Shown piece by piece: positions 50,216-59,322 of a DNA stretch of 64,000 nt. This stretch comes from JALZOC01 sp031361295 (GTDB taxonomy: Bacteria; Acidobacteriota; Vicinamibacteria; Vicinamibacterales; 2-12-FULL-66-21), in contig JANMCN010000300.1 in assembly GCA_031361295.1 (NCBI GenBank), positions 1-64,000 on the forward strand, given 5' to 3'. The translations under genes were made by a program, and so were the position numbers. The notes below the pieces were generated by a model, which did not search any database, had not been told where the DNA came from, and saw nothing but the letters and a program-made list of their open reading frames with translations. Positions within the stretch are counted from its first letter, which is position 1; every line of letters begins with the position of its first letter.

Positions 50216-50662
50216 TCACCGCGCGTCGAGCAATTCGACTTCGAAGACGATCGTGGCGAACGGCGGGATCGGGCCCTTCCGCACGGCACCGTATCCGAGG
50301 GACGACGGAATGACGATCCGCCGTACCCCGCCCACCTTCATCCCGGCGACGCCTCGTTCGATGCCGGCAATCACCTGCCCCGCGCCGAGGGTGAAGGTGA
50401 GCGCCGACCCGCCCACCGACGTCTCGAACTGCAGGCCCTTCTGCTCCGGTTTCCCGGAGTCGTACAGCCATCCCGTGTAATTGGCGGTGAGCGTCTTGCC
50501 GGATACGGCGTCGGCCCCGGTGCCCAGCTGCAAATCTTTCTGGCTGAAGGGCGCGCCGGTCTCCGGCGCCGTCGGCGACGGCCCGCAGCCGTTGAGGGCA
50601 ACAGCGGACAGGGCCAGCGCGACGGCGGGCAGCATCAGGCGAAGCAGGCCGGTATAACGCAC
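50216..50662 (-). CDS. FKBP-type peptidyl-prolyl isomerase, lipoprotein
   Basis: 148 residues. A lipobox ALNGC (Cys26) gives a membrane-anchored periplasmic protein. A single FKBP domain fills residues 45-148: TLTANYTGWLYDSGKPEQKG, FETSVGGSALTFTLGAGQVIAGIERGVAGMKVGGVRRI, PSSLGYG and IPPFATIVFEVELLD. It accelerates proline isomerisation in exported proteins. The domain is complete with the usual aromatic pocket residues. It converges with the barrel gene (stop to stop 11 bases) and lies 40 bases downstream of the hemerythrin gene on the same strand. Confidence 0.93.
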   Translation of the reverse strand: MRYTGLLRLMLPAVALALSAVALNGCGPSPTAPETGAPFSQKDLQLGTGADAVSGKTLTANYTGWLYDSGKPEQKGLQFETSVGGSALTFTLGAGQVIAGIERGVAGMKVGGVRRIVIPSSLGYGAVRKGPIPPFATIVFEVELLDAR

Positions 50663-50702
50663 CGCCGCATTGTACAGGAGCGCACGGGTGGACGAAAGAC
50701 GG

Positions 50703-51554
50703 CTACGCGCGCGACGCGGCGAGCGCGCCCGCCTTCATCTTCGCCATCACGGTTCCGAGCTGCTGCAGCTCCTCGCGGCTGAAGATGCCTCTCGCGGTCC
50801 GGAACATCTCTCCCTCTTCCTCCTGGATGTGATGCTCGATGTTCTCCTTGAGCACCTTGAATTTCGGCCCCCATTGCTCGTCGCTGCGCGCCAGGCCGTG
50901 GAGCTCCTTCACGAGCAGGTCTGCCACGTGATGCTCCTGGTAGCCTTCGAGGACGATGTCCTTGGCTTGCGGGTGGGACTGCAGCGCGGGATAGAGCACT
51001 TTCTCCTCGATCAATTCGTGTGCGTTCAGCTCGCGTGTGAGGGTGTGCAGCAGTTCCGTTCGCACCTTCACGCCCCGCGCGGTCGTCTCCTCACCCTGCT
51101 TCAGCAGGTCCTCCATCCGCCGATGATCGGTCTCGAGCAGCTCGATCGCATCCGTCCCGCCAGACCCCCAGGGCATCTTGTCGGCCACCGCCGCCACGGC
51201 GCCTGCCACCAGGCCCCGCACCGCGGTGCCGATGGCCGTCTGTCCTGTCGGGGTGCGGCGGCTGGCTGTCTTGCGGGCCGCTGCGGTGTCGCGGCGCATC
51301 GCCGTGTTCGCCTTGGCCGCGCCTTTGGCGCGGCTGGTGCCGGCTCGCTTCTTCTTCGGCGTGCTCGCGCCGGCCCTCTTTGCCACCGGCCGCCCGGTCG
51401 AGGACCGTTTGGTGGGCGATCGCGTTCCCGAGGCTCGCTTGGCGGACGTTCGCGCGGCGGACGGCCGGGTCGCCCCGCGTTTCGCCTTTGCTCGTGCCGT
51501 CCTGCCTGCGGAAGGGCGCCCGGCCCGCTTCGTTCCCGATGATCGCTTCGCCAC
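50703..51554 (-). CDS. Hemerythrin-domain protein with histone-H1-like basic tail
   Basis: 283 residues. The first about 110 residues are nearly all Lys, Arg, Ala, Thr, Ser and Gly (AKRSSGTKRAGRPS, KRSSTGRPVAKRAG, KKKRAGTSRAKG), like histone-H1-type bacterial proteins. The C-terminal half (about 140-283) is an HHE four-helix domain with diiron ligands in ETDHRRMEDLL, NAHELIEEKVLYP, QEHHVADLL and IEHHIQEEEGEMF. HHE proteins sense or handle oxygen, NO or iron. GTG 51554 has AGGAGG four bases upstream; the open frame beyond it is not used. The tail suggests binding to DNA or another polyanion (inference). Confidence 0.87.
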   Translation of the reverse strand: MAKRSSGTKRAGRPSAGRTARAKAKRGATRPSAARTSAKRASGTRSPTKRSSTGRPVAKRAGASTPKKKRAGTSRAKGAAKANTAMRRDTAAARKTASRRTPTGQTAIGTAVRGLVAGAVAAVADKMPWGSGGTDAIELLETDHRRMEDLLKQGEETTARGVKVRTELLHTLTRELNAHELIEEKVLYPALQSHPQAKDIVLEGYQEHHVADLLVKELHGLARSDEQWGPKFKVLKENIEHHIQEEEGEMFRTARGIFSREELQQLGTVMAKMKAGALAASRA

Positions 51555-51869
51555 GTCTCCTCCTGTATCGATTCCTGCCGTTCCTCCGTGAACCGGAGGT
51601 CGGCTCACTCCACCATGCAAGAGCGCCACCATCGCTGGCATCCGGCGCGTTCTCTGAACCCGTTCACCCGTGGGATCATGTCGTGGCGCGTCCGGGGGGT
51701 ATAATCCGGCCTCCGCCGGACAGGTCAGACGCGGAAAGGCTTGCGCGTCGGCGCGCGTAACCTGACCGTCTGCCCGGTGGACTTCGCGCTGCTCTGGCGT
51801 CCCGGACAAAGAACCGGGCGTCGGACCGGCAGTCGGCATGAGGGTGGCGGGTGGAGACGTTCAGCAGTC
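51555..51869 (+). promoter_or_regulatory. Promoter region with a perfect -10 box, between divergent genes
   Basis: 315 bases without a supportable gene. TATAAT at 51700-51705, preceded by GGGG, points toward the PQQ dehydrogenase gene and would give a leader of about 158 bases. No good -35 hexamer stands 17 bases upstream (CATGTC). A ribosome site for the next gene is weak. Confidence 0.45.
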
Positions 51870-53843
51870 ATGCGCATGAGATCACTCGGAATGGGACCGC
51901 TGGCCATCGCGATTCTCGCATCCACGGCGTCGATCGCGCACGCCCAGACGACCGAGGCCGGCCGCAAAGTCTTCGAGAGCCGCTGCGGGCGCTGCCACGG
52001 GGGGGACGGCAACGGCGGTGAGATGGGGCCGGCGATTCGGGAGCGTCTCACGACCCGCGACGACGAGCAGCTGACGAAACTGATCCACGAGGGAATCCCG
52101 GCGAAAGGGATGCCGCCGAGCGACCTCGCCGACCCCGACTCCGTCGCGCTCGTCACTTTTCTGCGCTCGATCGAGCGCCGCCCGGACGCCGTGCCGGTGG
52201 TCCGGCTGCAGGTGCAGACCACCGCGGGCGCGACCCTCGACGGGCAGCTCATGGCCGAGGGATTCGATGACCTGCAGCTGATGACGGACGACAAGCGGCT
52301 GCATCTGCTGCGCCGCGCCGGCGACCGGATGCGCGAGGTGTCGTCCGGGTCGGACTGGCCCGGCTACAACGGAGAGCCCGGCGGCAACCGGTATACCCGG
52401 CTGACGCAGATCGACAAGAACAACGTGACGCGGCTGGCCCCGCGGTGGATGTTCACCATTCCGGGCGCCGGCCAGTCGCAGACCACTCCCGTGGTCGTGG
52501 GCGGCATCATGTATGTCGCCAATCCGAACGAGTGCTTTGCGCTCGACGCGGGGAGCGGGCGGAAAATCTGGCAGTACCGCCGACCGCGCACCGCGGGCGC
52601 GACGAGCGGGCACGCCAATCGCGGCGTCGCCGTCGCCGGCAATCGGGTCTTCATGGAAACCGACGACGCACACGTGATCGCGCTCGACCGGCAGACCGGC
52701 GGGCTCCTCTGGGATGCCGAGCTGGCGGACTGGAAGCAGAACTACTCCGCCTCGTCGGCTCCGCTCACCGCGGGCCATCTCGTGATTGCCGGGGTCACGG
52801 GCGGCGAGCACGGCGCGAACGGGTTCGTCTCGGCGCATGACCAGGAGACCGGCAAGGAGGTGTGGCGCTTCTGGACCGTGCCCAAGCCGGGGCAGCCTGG
52901 TTCGGAGACGTGGGTCGGCAAGGACATCGACCACGGCGGGGCGCCGACCTGGTTCACGGGCAGCTACGATCCGGAGCTCGACCTCGTCTATTGGCCGGTG
53001 GGCAACCCGAGCCGCGAGTACAACGGCGATCTGCGCAAAGGGGACAACCTGTACTCGGCGAGCCTTTTGGCGCTCGACCGCAAGACCGGCGCCCTGAAAT
53101 GGCACTATCAGTTCACGCCCCACGACCTGTGGGACTGGGACGCGACGCAGACGTCCGTGCTGGTGGACGCCGTCTGGCAGGGCCGGCCGCGCCAGCTGCT
53201 GCTGCACGCGAGCCGCAACGGGTTCTTCTACGTGTTCGATCGGCGGGACGGCACGCTGCTGCTGGCGAAGCCGTTCGTGAAGAACCTCACGTGGGCCAGT
53301 GGAATCGGACCGGACGGTCGGCCGATCAAGCTCCCGAATCAGGAGCCGACGGCCGCGGGCACGAAGGTGTGCCCGTCGCAGGACGGCGCCACGAACTGGT
53401 TCTCGCCGTCGTTCAATCCCGCCACCGGCCTGTACTACGTCCAGACGTTCGAGAAATGCAGCATTTACACGAAGAGCGACGAGGCAACGTGGGAGAGCGG
53501 GAAGTCGTACCTCGGAGGATCGCAGCGGACCGCGGCAGACCCCAAACCGGAACGAATCCTCAAGGCCATCGACATCCGGACCGGTGCCATCAAATGGGAG
53601 CTGCCGCAACCGGGCCCCGCGAATTCCTGGGGGGGCACGCTCAGCACGGCGAGCGGTCTCGTCATCTTTGGCGAAGAGGGCGGCGCCCTGATGGCCGCAG
53701 ATGCCGCGACCGGCAAGCCGTTGTGGAGCTTCCAGACCAATCAAGCCTGGAAAGCGTCGCCGATGACGTATACGTTCGACGGCAAGCAGTACATTGCCGT
53801 GGCTGCCGGCGTGAACATCATCGCGTTCGCAGTCGAGGACTGA
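51870..53843 (+). CDS. PQQ-dependent dehydrogenase with N-terminal cytochrome c
   Basis: 657-residue periplasmic quinohaemoprotein. A signal peptide (about 1-25, ending AHAQ) is followed by a class I cytochrome c domain with the heme motif CGRCHG near residue 39 and a Met ligand in GMPPSD near 84. The eight-bladed quinoprotein propeller then begins (SDWPGYNGEPGGNRYTRL) and repeats W-motif blades such as GRKIWQYRR, GGLLWDAEL, GKEVWRFW, GALKWHYQF and GAIKWELPQ. It oxidises alcohols, aldoses or similar and passes electrons to the heme. ATG 51870 is used; ATG 51876 is possible. Upstream open frame is not coding. Confidence 0.92.
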   Translation: MRMRSLGMGPLAIAILASTASIAHAQTTEAGRKVFESRCGRCHGGDGNGGEMGPAIRERLTTRDDEQLTKLIHEGIPAKGMPPSDLADPDSVALVTFLRSIERRPDAVPVVRLQVQTTAGATLDGQLMAEGFDDLQLMTDDKRLHLLRRAGDRMREVSSGSDWPGYNGEPGGNRYTRLTQIDKNNVTRLAPRWMFTIPGAGQSQTTPVVVGGIMYVANPNECFALDAGSGRKIWQYRRPRTAGATSGHANRGVAVAGNRVFMETDDAHVIALDRQTGGLLWDAELADWKQNYSASSAPLTAGHLVIAGVTGGEHGANGFVSAHDQETGKEVWRFWTVPKPGQPGSETWVGKDIDHGGAPTWFTGSYDPELDLVYWPVGNPSREYNGDLRKGDNLYSASLLALDRKTGALKWHYQFTPHDLWDWDATQTSVLVDAVWQGRPRQLLLHASRNGFFYVFDRRDGTLLLAKPFVKNLTWASGIGPDGRPIKLPNQEPTAAGTKVCPSQDGATNWFSPSFNPATGLYYVQTFEKCSIYTKSDEATWESGKSYLGGSQRTAADPKPERILKAIDIRTGAIKWELPQPGPANSWGGTLSTASGLVIFGEEGGALMAADAATGKPLWSFQTNQAWKASPMTYTFDGKQYIAVAAGVNIIAFAVED

Positions 53844-53888
53844 GCCACATCCGGGTGTGAGGCTCGCGTAGCCTAGGAGCTTCTCGTC

Positions 53889-55169
53889 ATGCAACTGAAC
53901 GACGCGGCGGGCACGGTCGAGAGCCCGCAGCCCTTCCACGCCGTCTTTGCGAGGCGGTCGCTCGTCATCCTGGTCGCGCTGCTCCTGGGCGAGACGACCA
54001 TCAATTTCATCGATCGGCAGGTCGTGTCGGTGCTCGCGCCGACGCTCCGCGCGGAGTTCCATCTCAGCAACGGCCAGTACGCGATGATCCTGAACGCATT
54101 CATGGCGACCTACGCCGTGAGCTACGCGTTTGCCGGATGGGGGCTCGATCGGCTCGGAGTCGGCCGCGGGTTGACGCTCGCGGTCGGGTGGTGGTCGCTC
54201 GCCGGCATGTCCACCGCCCTGGCGGCCGGACCCGTCAGCCTCGGATTTTTCAGGAGCGCACTGGCGCTGGGGGAGGGCGGCGGATGGCCGGCGTTCGCGA
54301 AAGCGATTGCCACGTGGGTGCCCCCTCAGGCGCGCACGCTCGCGATAGGCGTCTGCAACAGCGGCTCGAGCCTTGGCGCCATGATCGCGCCGCCGCTCGT
54401 CGCCTGGATCACCATCCGCGCCGGCTGGCGGTACGCGTTCGTGTGCACAGGGGCGCTCGGGTTGATCTGGGTCGCCGCGTTCCAGGTCTTTCGACACTTC
54501 CACCCCGAGATGGAGGTCGCGGAACGCGCGGCGCAGGGCGCGGGCGACAAGGTCCGGTGGGCGGATCTGCTGCAGTATCGCCAGACGTGGGCCCCCTTCG
54601 TCTGCCGGTTTCTCGCCGACCCGCTCTGGTATTTCTACGTGTTCTGGATCCCCGAATTCCTCACGCGCGAACGCGGGTTGAACCTCGCCGCGATCGGCGC
54701 AGTCGCCTGGATCCCGTTTCTCGTCGCCGACCTGTCGAACCTCGTGGGCGGGTACGTCTCGCTGCGCCTGCAGCGCGCGGGCTGGACGGTGAACCGCACG
54801 CGGAAAACCATGATGGTGATGGCGACCGTCCTGTCGCCGGTCGGCATTCTCGCAGTCTTCGTGCAGTCCCTGTTCTGGACGATCGGCTTGATCTCGATCG
54901 CGATCTTCTTCTGGATGTGGTGGTCGATTGCGGTGCACAGCCTGCCTGGAGATTATTTCCCGCCGCGCGCGGTGGGTTCGGTCTACGGCATCGCGGGGAC
55001 CGGTTCGACGGTGGGCTCCGTAATCAGCACGTGGGCCGTGGGACGCACGCTCGACGTCACCCACAGCTATGCGCCGGTCTTCATCGGGATCGGCCTGCTG
55101 ATGCCGATTGCCCTCGTCGCCGGATTTGCGCTCATGAAGCGGGTTGAACCCGTGGAGGGACTGGCCTGA
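53889..55169 (+). CDS. MFS transporter, ACS/hexuronate-type
   Basis: 426-residue inner-membrane transporter with about 12 hydrophobic helices in two halves. The N-terminal half shows TINFIDRQVVSVLAPTLRAEF, the MFS loop GWGLDRLGVGRGL and EGGGWPAFAKAIATWVP, a pattern typical of ExuT/GudP-like anion:cation symporters for hexuronates and aldonates. The second half has SLPGDYFPPRAVGSVYGIAGTGSTVGSV. It starts 45 bases after the PQQ dehydrogenase gene, and its TGA overlaps the ATG of the aldose-epimerase-like gene. The trio could import and oxidise a sugar acid (inference). Confidence 0.9.
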   Translation: MQLNDAAGTVESPQPFHAVFARRSLVILVALLLGETTINFIDRQVVSVLAPTLRAEFHLSNGQYAMILNAFMATYAVSYAFAGWGLDRLGVGRGLTLAVGWWSLAGMSTALAAGPVSLGFFRSALALGEGGGWPAFAKAIATWVPPQARTLAIGVCNSGSSLGAMIAPPLVAWITIRAGWRYAFVCTGALGLIWVAAFQVFRHFHPEMEVAERAAQGAGDKVRWADLLQYRQTWAPFVCRFLADPLWYFYVFWIPEFLTRERGLNLAAIGAVAWIPFLVADLSNLVGGYVSLRLQRAGWTVNRTRKTMMVMATVLSPVGILAVFVQSLFWTIGLISIAIFFWMWWSIAVHSLPGDYFPPRAVGSVYGIAGTGSTVGSVISTWAVGRTLDVTHSYAPVFIGIGLLMPIALVAGFALMKRVEPVEGLA

Positions 55170-56119
55170 TGCGACTCCAGCTGCTCGTGGCGATCGCGGT
55201 CCTGCAGGTGGCCGCCCCTTCTGCGCCTCAGGCGACGATTGCGGCGGGCCCGAGCCGCGCGACGCTGTATCTGCCCGACGCGCAAACCGGGTACTACCGC
55301 GGCACACGATTCGACTGGTCCGGCGCCATCGCCAGCCTCGAGTGGCAGCGGCATAGCTATTTCGGCCAGTGGTTCGAGAAGTACGATCCCAGGCTCCATG
55401 ACGCGATTACGGGACCGGTCGAGGAGTTTTCGAGTGTCGGGTACGACCAGGCACGGACCGGCGGCAGCTTCGTGCGGATCGGAGTGGGCGCCGTTCGGAA
55501 ACCTGACGAACCGGCCTACCGGCAGTTCGGGATGTACGACATCACCGATCCGGGCACGTGGACGATCAACCGCGGGCCCTCCGGTGTCGAGTTCGTTCAC
55601 GAGCTGCGCGACACGGGAGGCTACGCCTACGTCTATCGCAAGGACGTCCGCCTGTCCGGGAATACGCTCATCCTCGAGCACCACCTGAAGAATACCGGCG
55701 TCAAGCCGATCTCGACGAGCGTGTACGAGCACAACTTCTACATGCTCGACAGGCAGCCGACCGGCCCCGACTACGTCGTCCGATTCCCGTTCGACACGCG
55801 CGCGGTGCGGCCGCTCAATGGCCTCGCGGAAGCCCGCGGCCGGGAGGTGGTCTTCCTGAAGCCGTTCGAGCCGAAGCAGACAATCTTCACCGAGCTCGAA
55901 GGGTTTGGCACGGGAGCCGGCGATTACGACATCCGCGTCGAGAATCACAAGACCGGCGCGGGGGTGCGCCAGACCGCCGACCGGCCCCTCGCCAGGCTCG
56001 TGCTCTGGTCGGCCGCGACGACCGTGTGCCCGGAGGCGTTCATCGATGTCAAGGTCGAACCCGGGGCCGAGTCGTCGTGGCGCATCACGTACGAATTTTA
56101 CGAGGCGGACAGGAAGTAG
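55169..56119 (+). CDS. Secreted aldose-1-epimerase-like protein
   Basis: 316 residues. A signal peptide (about 1-22) is followed by a beta-sandwich of the galactose-mutarotase-like fold: RGTRFDWSGAIASLEWQRHSYFGQWFEKYDP near residue 45, DIRVENHKTGAGV, KDVRLSGNTLILEHHLKNTG near 170 and SVYEHNFYMLDR near 195, with the His of the active region. It ends WRITYEFYEADRK. The family acts on sugar anomers or related ligands; the actual substrate is unknown. The start codon overlaps the MFS gene (TGATG), indicating co-translation. It converges with the CrtC/AttH-like gene. Confidence 0.75.
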   Translation: MRLQLLVAIAVLQVAAPSAPQATIAAGPSRATLYLPDAQTGYYRGTRFDWSGAIASLEWQRHSYFGQWFEKYDPRLHDAITGPVEEFSSVGYDQARTGGSFVRIGVGAVRKPDEPAYRQFGMYDITDPGTWTINRGPSGVEFVHELRDTGGYAYVYRKDVRLSGNTLILEHHLKNTGVKPISTSVYEHNFYMLDRQPTGPDYVVRFPFDTRAVRPLNGLAEARGREVVFLKPFEPKQTIFTELEGFGTGAGDYDIRVENHKTGAGVRQTADRPLARLVLWSAATTVCPEAFIDVKVEPGAESSWRITYEFYEADRK

Positions 56120-56138
56120 CAACCTCGCCGGTGGCCGT

Positions 56139-57269
56139 TCAGCGCATGAAGCCGCCCATGGGCATCCCGGAATACCCTGTCATCTCGAGATACCCGCGCC
56201 CCTTCACCGGGCGCCCGCGCACCTGACCGGTCACGTCGATGGCTCCCTCCCAGTAGGTCACGCCGGTTGAGTGCTCGGTATGCAGCTCCTGATCATCGAG
56301 CGCGGCCGCGACGGTCAGATCGATGGCCGGGCGCGGCAGGCTGACGGTCCAGCCCACCGGGTAGCGTGAGCCGCTCACCGATGACCGCCACACACGGCCC
56401 GGCTGCAGGCGAAAGCCGCTCTCGAGCGTGATCGCCGTCGTCGTGCCGTCGGGCTCTACGAGCGTCCCGCTCGAGTGCGGATCGATGGACCCGTCAGCCC
56501 GACGGAGCTGAAAAATCATCAGGTCGCGCCCGTCGTCCAGCTGGATCGAAAACCAGTCCCATCCGACCTGCTCGGGCTCGAGAAAGCTCGTCCCGAACTC
56601 GTGATCCATCCAGCTCAGACCCGTGACGTCGAGCGCGCGCCCGGCCAGACTGATCGTGCCGAGGGTCGGCATCCGTGTCAGCGAGTAGTAGTGCGAGGCG
56701 TTGCCGGGGGCTGTCCCCTTGCGGCTGTAGCCATGGTCGCCATGCAGCGCGGGGGGACGATCCTGCACGAGGTGCAGGTCGATCGCGAACGCCGGTGTCC
56801 GAGCCTGCAGGTGATGCACGCCCCCCGGGTCGATCGTGGCCTCCCAGTCTTCGTTCCACACCCGGTATCGGTCCGTCGCCGCGCCCGCCCATCCGGGGCC
56901 GGCCCGATTCATCCGCTCGGTGAATTGATAGCGGCGACCGTTCACGTCCGACAGCGCGAGGTGCGTCATGTAGAGATCGCGAACCGCCCAGCGTGAGGGA
57001 TTGGCGGGGGAGGGGTCCACGCCAATGCGGAAAAATGTCAGCTGGTAGCCGAAGCGCCCACCTCCCGCGGCATCGAGATTGCCGGTGTAGTACCACCACT
57101 CGAGCTTGTACGCGGGATGGCTCGCGTGGTCGGCAGGCAGTGCAATCGGTCGCCCGACGGCCGCCTCTTTCCAGGCGCCTTCGCGGGCCCCCGCAGCCGC
57201 GGCGGCGAGGCACAGTCCGGCGAGCGCGGGCACGACAATGCGGCGGGAGTACGGGGAGCGCGGCGTCAT
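56139..57269 (-). CDS. CrtC/AttH-type lipocalin-like secreted protein
   Basis: 376 residues. A signal peptide (about 1-28) is followed by the paired lipocalin-like folds of the AttH/CrtC (carotenoid 1,2-hydratase-like) family: LEWWYYTGNLDAAGGGRFGYQLTFFRIG near residue 55, DLYMTHLALSDVNGRRY, GLSWMDHEFGTSFL near 220 with the family's conserved Asp/His, and DGRDLMIFQLRR. Elsewhere such genes often sit beside ABC transporter genes of the FtsX/LolE kind; that pair lies 2.7 kb away on the same strand (59933-63248), with two plus-strand genes between. Carotenoid hydration is unlikely to be its job here. ATG 57269 was chosen. Confidence 0.85.
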   Translation of the reverse strand: MTPRSPYSRRIVVPALAGLCLAAAAAGAREGAWKEAAVGRPIALPADHASHPAYKLEWWYYTGNLDAAGGGRFGYQLTFFRIGVDPSPANPSRWAVRDLYMTHLALSDVNGRRYQFTERMNRAGPGWAGAATDRYRVWNEDWEATIDPGGVHHLQARTPAFAIDLHLVQDRPPALHGDHGYSRKGTAPGNASHYYSLTRMPTLGTISLAGRALDVTGLSWMDHEFGTSFLEPEQVGWDWFSIQLDDGRDLMIFQLRRADGSIDPHSSGTLVEPDGTTTAITLESGFRLQPGRVWRSSVSGSRYPVGWTVSLPRPAIDLTVAAALDDQELHTEHSTGVTYWEGAIDVTGQVRGRPVKGRGYLEMTGYSGMPMGGFMR

Positions 57270-57378
57270 ACCGCATTGTAGCGGGCCGGACCCGGCGCTC
57301 GGTTGGGTCCGACCTGCGGTAAACTCCGGCGTTCCCCCTCGACGCCGCTGGTTCACGCTCACGAGGGACGTGCTTCTG

Positions 57379-57436
57379 GAACTGCGCGCTGCTTGGGCGT
57401 ACATGGGACCGCCACGTACGGGGTCGCGCGCAGTTC
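57379..57436 (+). promoter_or_regulatory. Nested inverted repeat in the leader of the Gfo/Idh gene
   Basis: Outer arms GAACTGCGCGC (57379-57389) and GCGCGCAGTTC (57426-57436) are perfectly complementary over 11 bases; inside them CGTAC and GTACG form a second pair. The element ends 32 bases before ATG 57469. A TAAACT box lies upstream at about 57307. It could be an operator or a structured mRNA leader. Confidence 0.45.
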
Positions 57437-57468
57437 GAGCTGCGCGAACATCAATCAGGGAGGTCACG

Positions 57469-58830
57469 ATGACGAGTCCTACTCGGCGCTCATTCCTGCA
57501 GAAGGCCGCGGCCGGGGTCGCCGGCGCCGCGATCGTGCCCTCAGCCGCACGCGCCGCGGTTTCCGCGGCATCCCAGGATCAGGTCGCGGGGGCGAATCGC
57601 CGCGTGCGCGTCGGCCTCATCGGCTGCGGCGGCCAGGGAACCGGCGATCTTCGCGCCATGTTGCGCCTCGGCGCCCAGTGCGTCGCGCTGTGCGACGTCG
57701 ACGACGAGCAGGTGGCGAAGGCGAAAGATCGCATCTCGAAGGACTTCAACCAGACGCCCGGATTCACCACGCGCGACTTCCGGCGGCTGCTCGAGCGCCA
57801 GGATCTCGACGCCGTGATCGTCGGGACGCCGGATCACTGGCACGCGCTGACGATGATCGCGGCGGTCGACGCCGGCAAGGACGTGTACGTCGAAAAGCCG
57901 CTCTCGCTCAGCATCGGGGAAGGGCGTGTGATGGTCAACGCCGCCCGCCGCACGAACCGCGTCGTCCAGATGGGCACGCAGCAGCGGAGCGCCCCGCACT
58001 ACCAGGAAGCGGTCGAGTACGTGAAGAGCGGGCAGCTCGGCAAGATCCGGCTGGTGAAGACGTGGGCCTATCAGGACTGGATGGGGAATATCGCGCCGGT
58101 GCCCGACAGCCCGCCGCCGTCATCCGTCGATTACGACATGTGGCTCGGCCCCGCGCCGAAGCGCCCGTTCAACAGGAACCGGTTCCACTTCAACTTCCGC
58201 TGGTACTACGACTATTCGGGCGGCCTGATGACCGACTGGGGCGCGCACATGATCGACATCGCGAACTGGGGGATGGGCGTGACCGCCCCGACCGCGGCGA
58301 CGTCGATGGGCGGCAAGTTCGGGTTCCCGGACGATGCGGAGGAGACGCCTGACACGCAGCAGGCGATCTGGGAGTGCGACGGCTTCACGATGCTGTGGGA
58401 GCACGCCACCGCCATCGGCCTCGGCCCGTACGCGCGCGACCACGGCGTGGCGTTTCATGGCAACAACGGTGTGCTGGTCGTCGATCGCGGCGGCTGGGAA
58501 GTGCTGCCGGAGACCGAGACGAAGAACGGGAAGAAGGTGTACCGCGCCGGCGGCCAGCCGCGGCGGGGCGCGAGCGGCGACATGCACCTCGAGCACGTCC
58601 GCAATTTCCTCGACTGCATGGACTCGCGCAAGCGCCCTCGCTCCGACGTGGAGATCGGACACAACTCGATGATCGCCTGCCACCTGGGCAACATCGCGTT
58701 CCGCACCGGCCGGCGGGTCCAGTGGGACGTGGCGGGAGAACGGATCGTGGGGGACGCCGAGGCGCAGAAGCTGGTCACCCGGCCGTACCGCGCGCCGTGG
58801 ACGCTCCCGCGTGCGGGCTCGACCTCGTAG
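57469..58830 (+). CDS. Gfo/Idh/MocA family oxidoreductase, Tat-exported
   Basis: 453 residues. The twin-arginine signal TRRSFLQKAAAG (residues 5-16) sends the folded, cofactor-bound enzyme to the periplasm. The Rossmann domain follows (RVGLIGCGGQGTGDLRAML near residue 48, DAVIVGTPDHWHAL near 118, VYVEKPLSLSIGEG near 140 with the family Lys in EKP). The C-terminal domain holds WYYDYSGGLMTDWGAHMIDIANWGMG near 245, with the usual catalytic region. Such proteins oxidise or rearrange sugars with bound NAD(P). GGGAGG precedes ATG 57469. Numerous paralogs occur in Acidobacteriota and Planctomycetota. Confidence 0.92.
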   Translation: MTSPTRRSFLQKAAAGVAGAAIVPSAARAAVSAASQDQVAGANRRVRVGLIGCGGQGTGDLRAMLRLGAQCVALCDVDDEQVAKAKDRISKDFNQTPGFTTRDFRRLLERQDLDAVIVGTPDHWHALTMIAAVDAGKDVYVEKPLSLSIGEGRVMVNAARRTNRVVQMGTQQRSAPHYQEAVEYVKSGQLGKIRLVKTWAYQDWMGNIAPVPDSPPPSSVDYDMWLGPAPKRPFNRNRFHFNFRWYYDYSGGLMTDWGAHMIDIANWGMGVTAPTAATSMGGKFGFPDDAEETPDTQQAIWECDGFTMLWEHATAIGLGPYARDHGVAFHGNNGVLVVDRGGWEVLPETETKNGKKVYRAGGQPRRGASGDMHLEHVRNFLDCMDSRKRPRSDVEIGHNSMIACHLGNIAFRTGRRVQWDVAGERIVGDAEAQKLVTRPYRAPWTLPRAGSTS

Positions 58831-58878
58831 GGCGCGTTCGCCGCGGGCGCCGAGGTCTACGGCGGCGCTCTGCCGGTA

Positions 58879-59322
58879 TTGAGCTGGGACATTCCATCAG
58901 CGCGCGTGGTGGCGCGCGCGGCCCTGCCGATAGCCGGTCTGGGCGACTTCGAGAGAGCACGCGTCACGCCGGATCATCGGCTTCTCGTGGCGACAGAGCC
59001 TGACCAGACGAGCGTCTGGCGGCTTGACACTGACACGCTTGCCGCCACCGTGCCTTTTGGCGCAAGCGGGCAGGCACTCGCGGTCTCGCTCAACGGAGCG
59101 CTGGCGGCCACCTCGGGGCACGAGAGGCCGGGCCCCGGCTCTTCACATCCGTGCGAAGCCCTCAGACTCTGGTCCCTGCCTGACCTCAGTGAAATTCGCT
59201 GCTGGCAATGGAGGGACCTCGGGTGCCGTGATATCGCCTGCGCGCTGGCCTTCGCGGCCGACGGACGGCACCTGGTCGTCGCTGGCTGGGACGGGGTCCT
59301 CGGCCGCATCGCGCTTGCCTGA
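58879..59322 (+). CDS. Short WD40-like protein, possibly a remnant
   Basis: 147 residues if translated from TTG 58879. It shows two WD-repeat-like stretches (GLGDFERARVTPDHRLLVATEPDQTSVWRLDT and CALAFAADGRHLVVAGWDGVLGRI), too few for a closed propeller. No ATG or ribosome site is present, and the same frame continues directly from the stop codon of the Gfo/Idh gene. It may be a decayed fragment of a larger WD40 protein, or a real short gene. A GGGCGCGTTCGCCGCGG repeat-like element lies just upstream (58831-58848). Confidence 0.35.
   Translation: MSWDIPSARVVARAALPIAGLGDFERARVTPDHRLLVATEPDQTSVWRLDTDTLAATVPFGASGQALAVSLNGALAATSGHERPGPGSSHPCEALRLWSLPDLSEIRCWQWRDLGCRDIACALAFAADGRHLVVAGWDGVLGRIALA

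Noticed and set aside
51882..55307. 1141-codon open frame on the minus strand
   Set aside because: It lies opposite the PQQ dehydrogenase and MFS genes, whose motifs are clear; such long antisense frames are expected in GC-rich DNA. Its translation is Arg/His/Glu/Pro-rich without domains.
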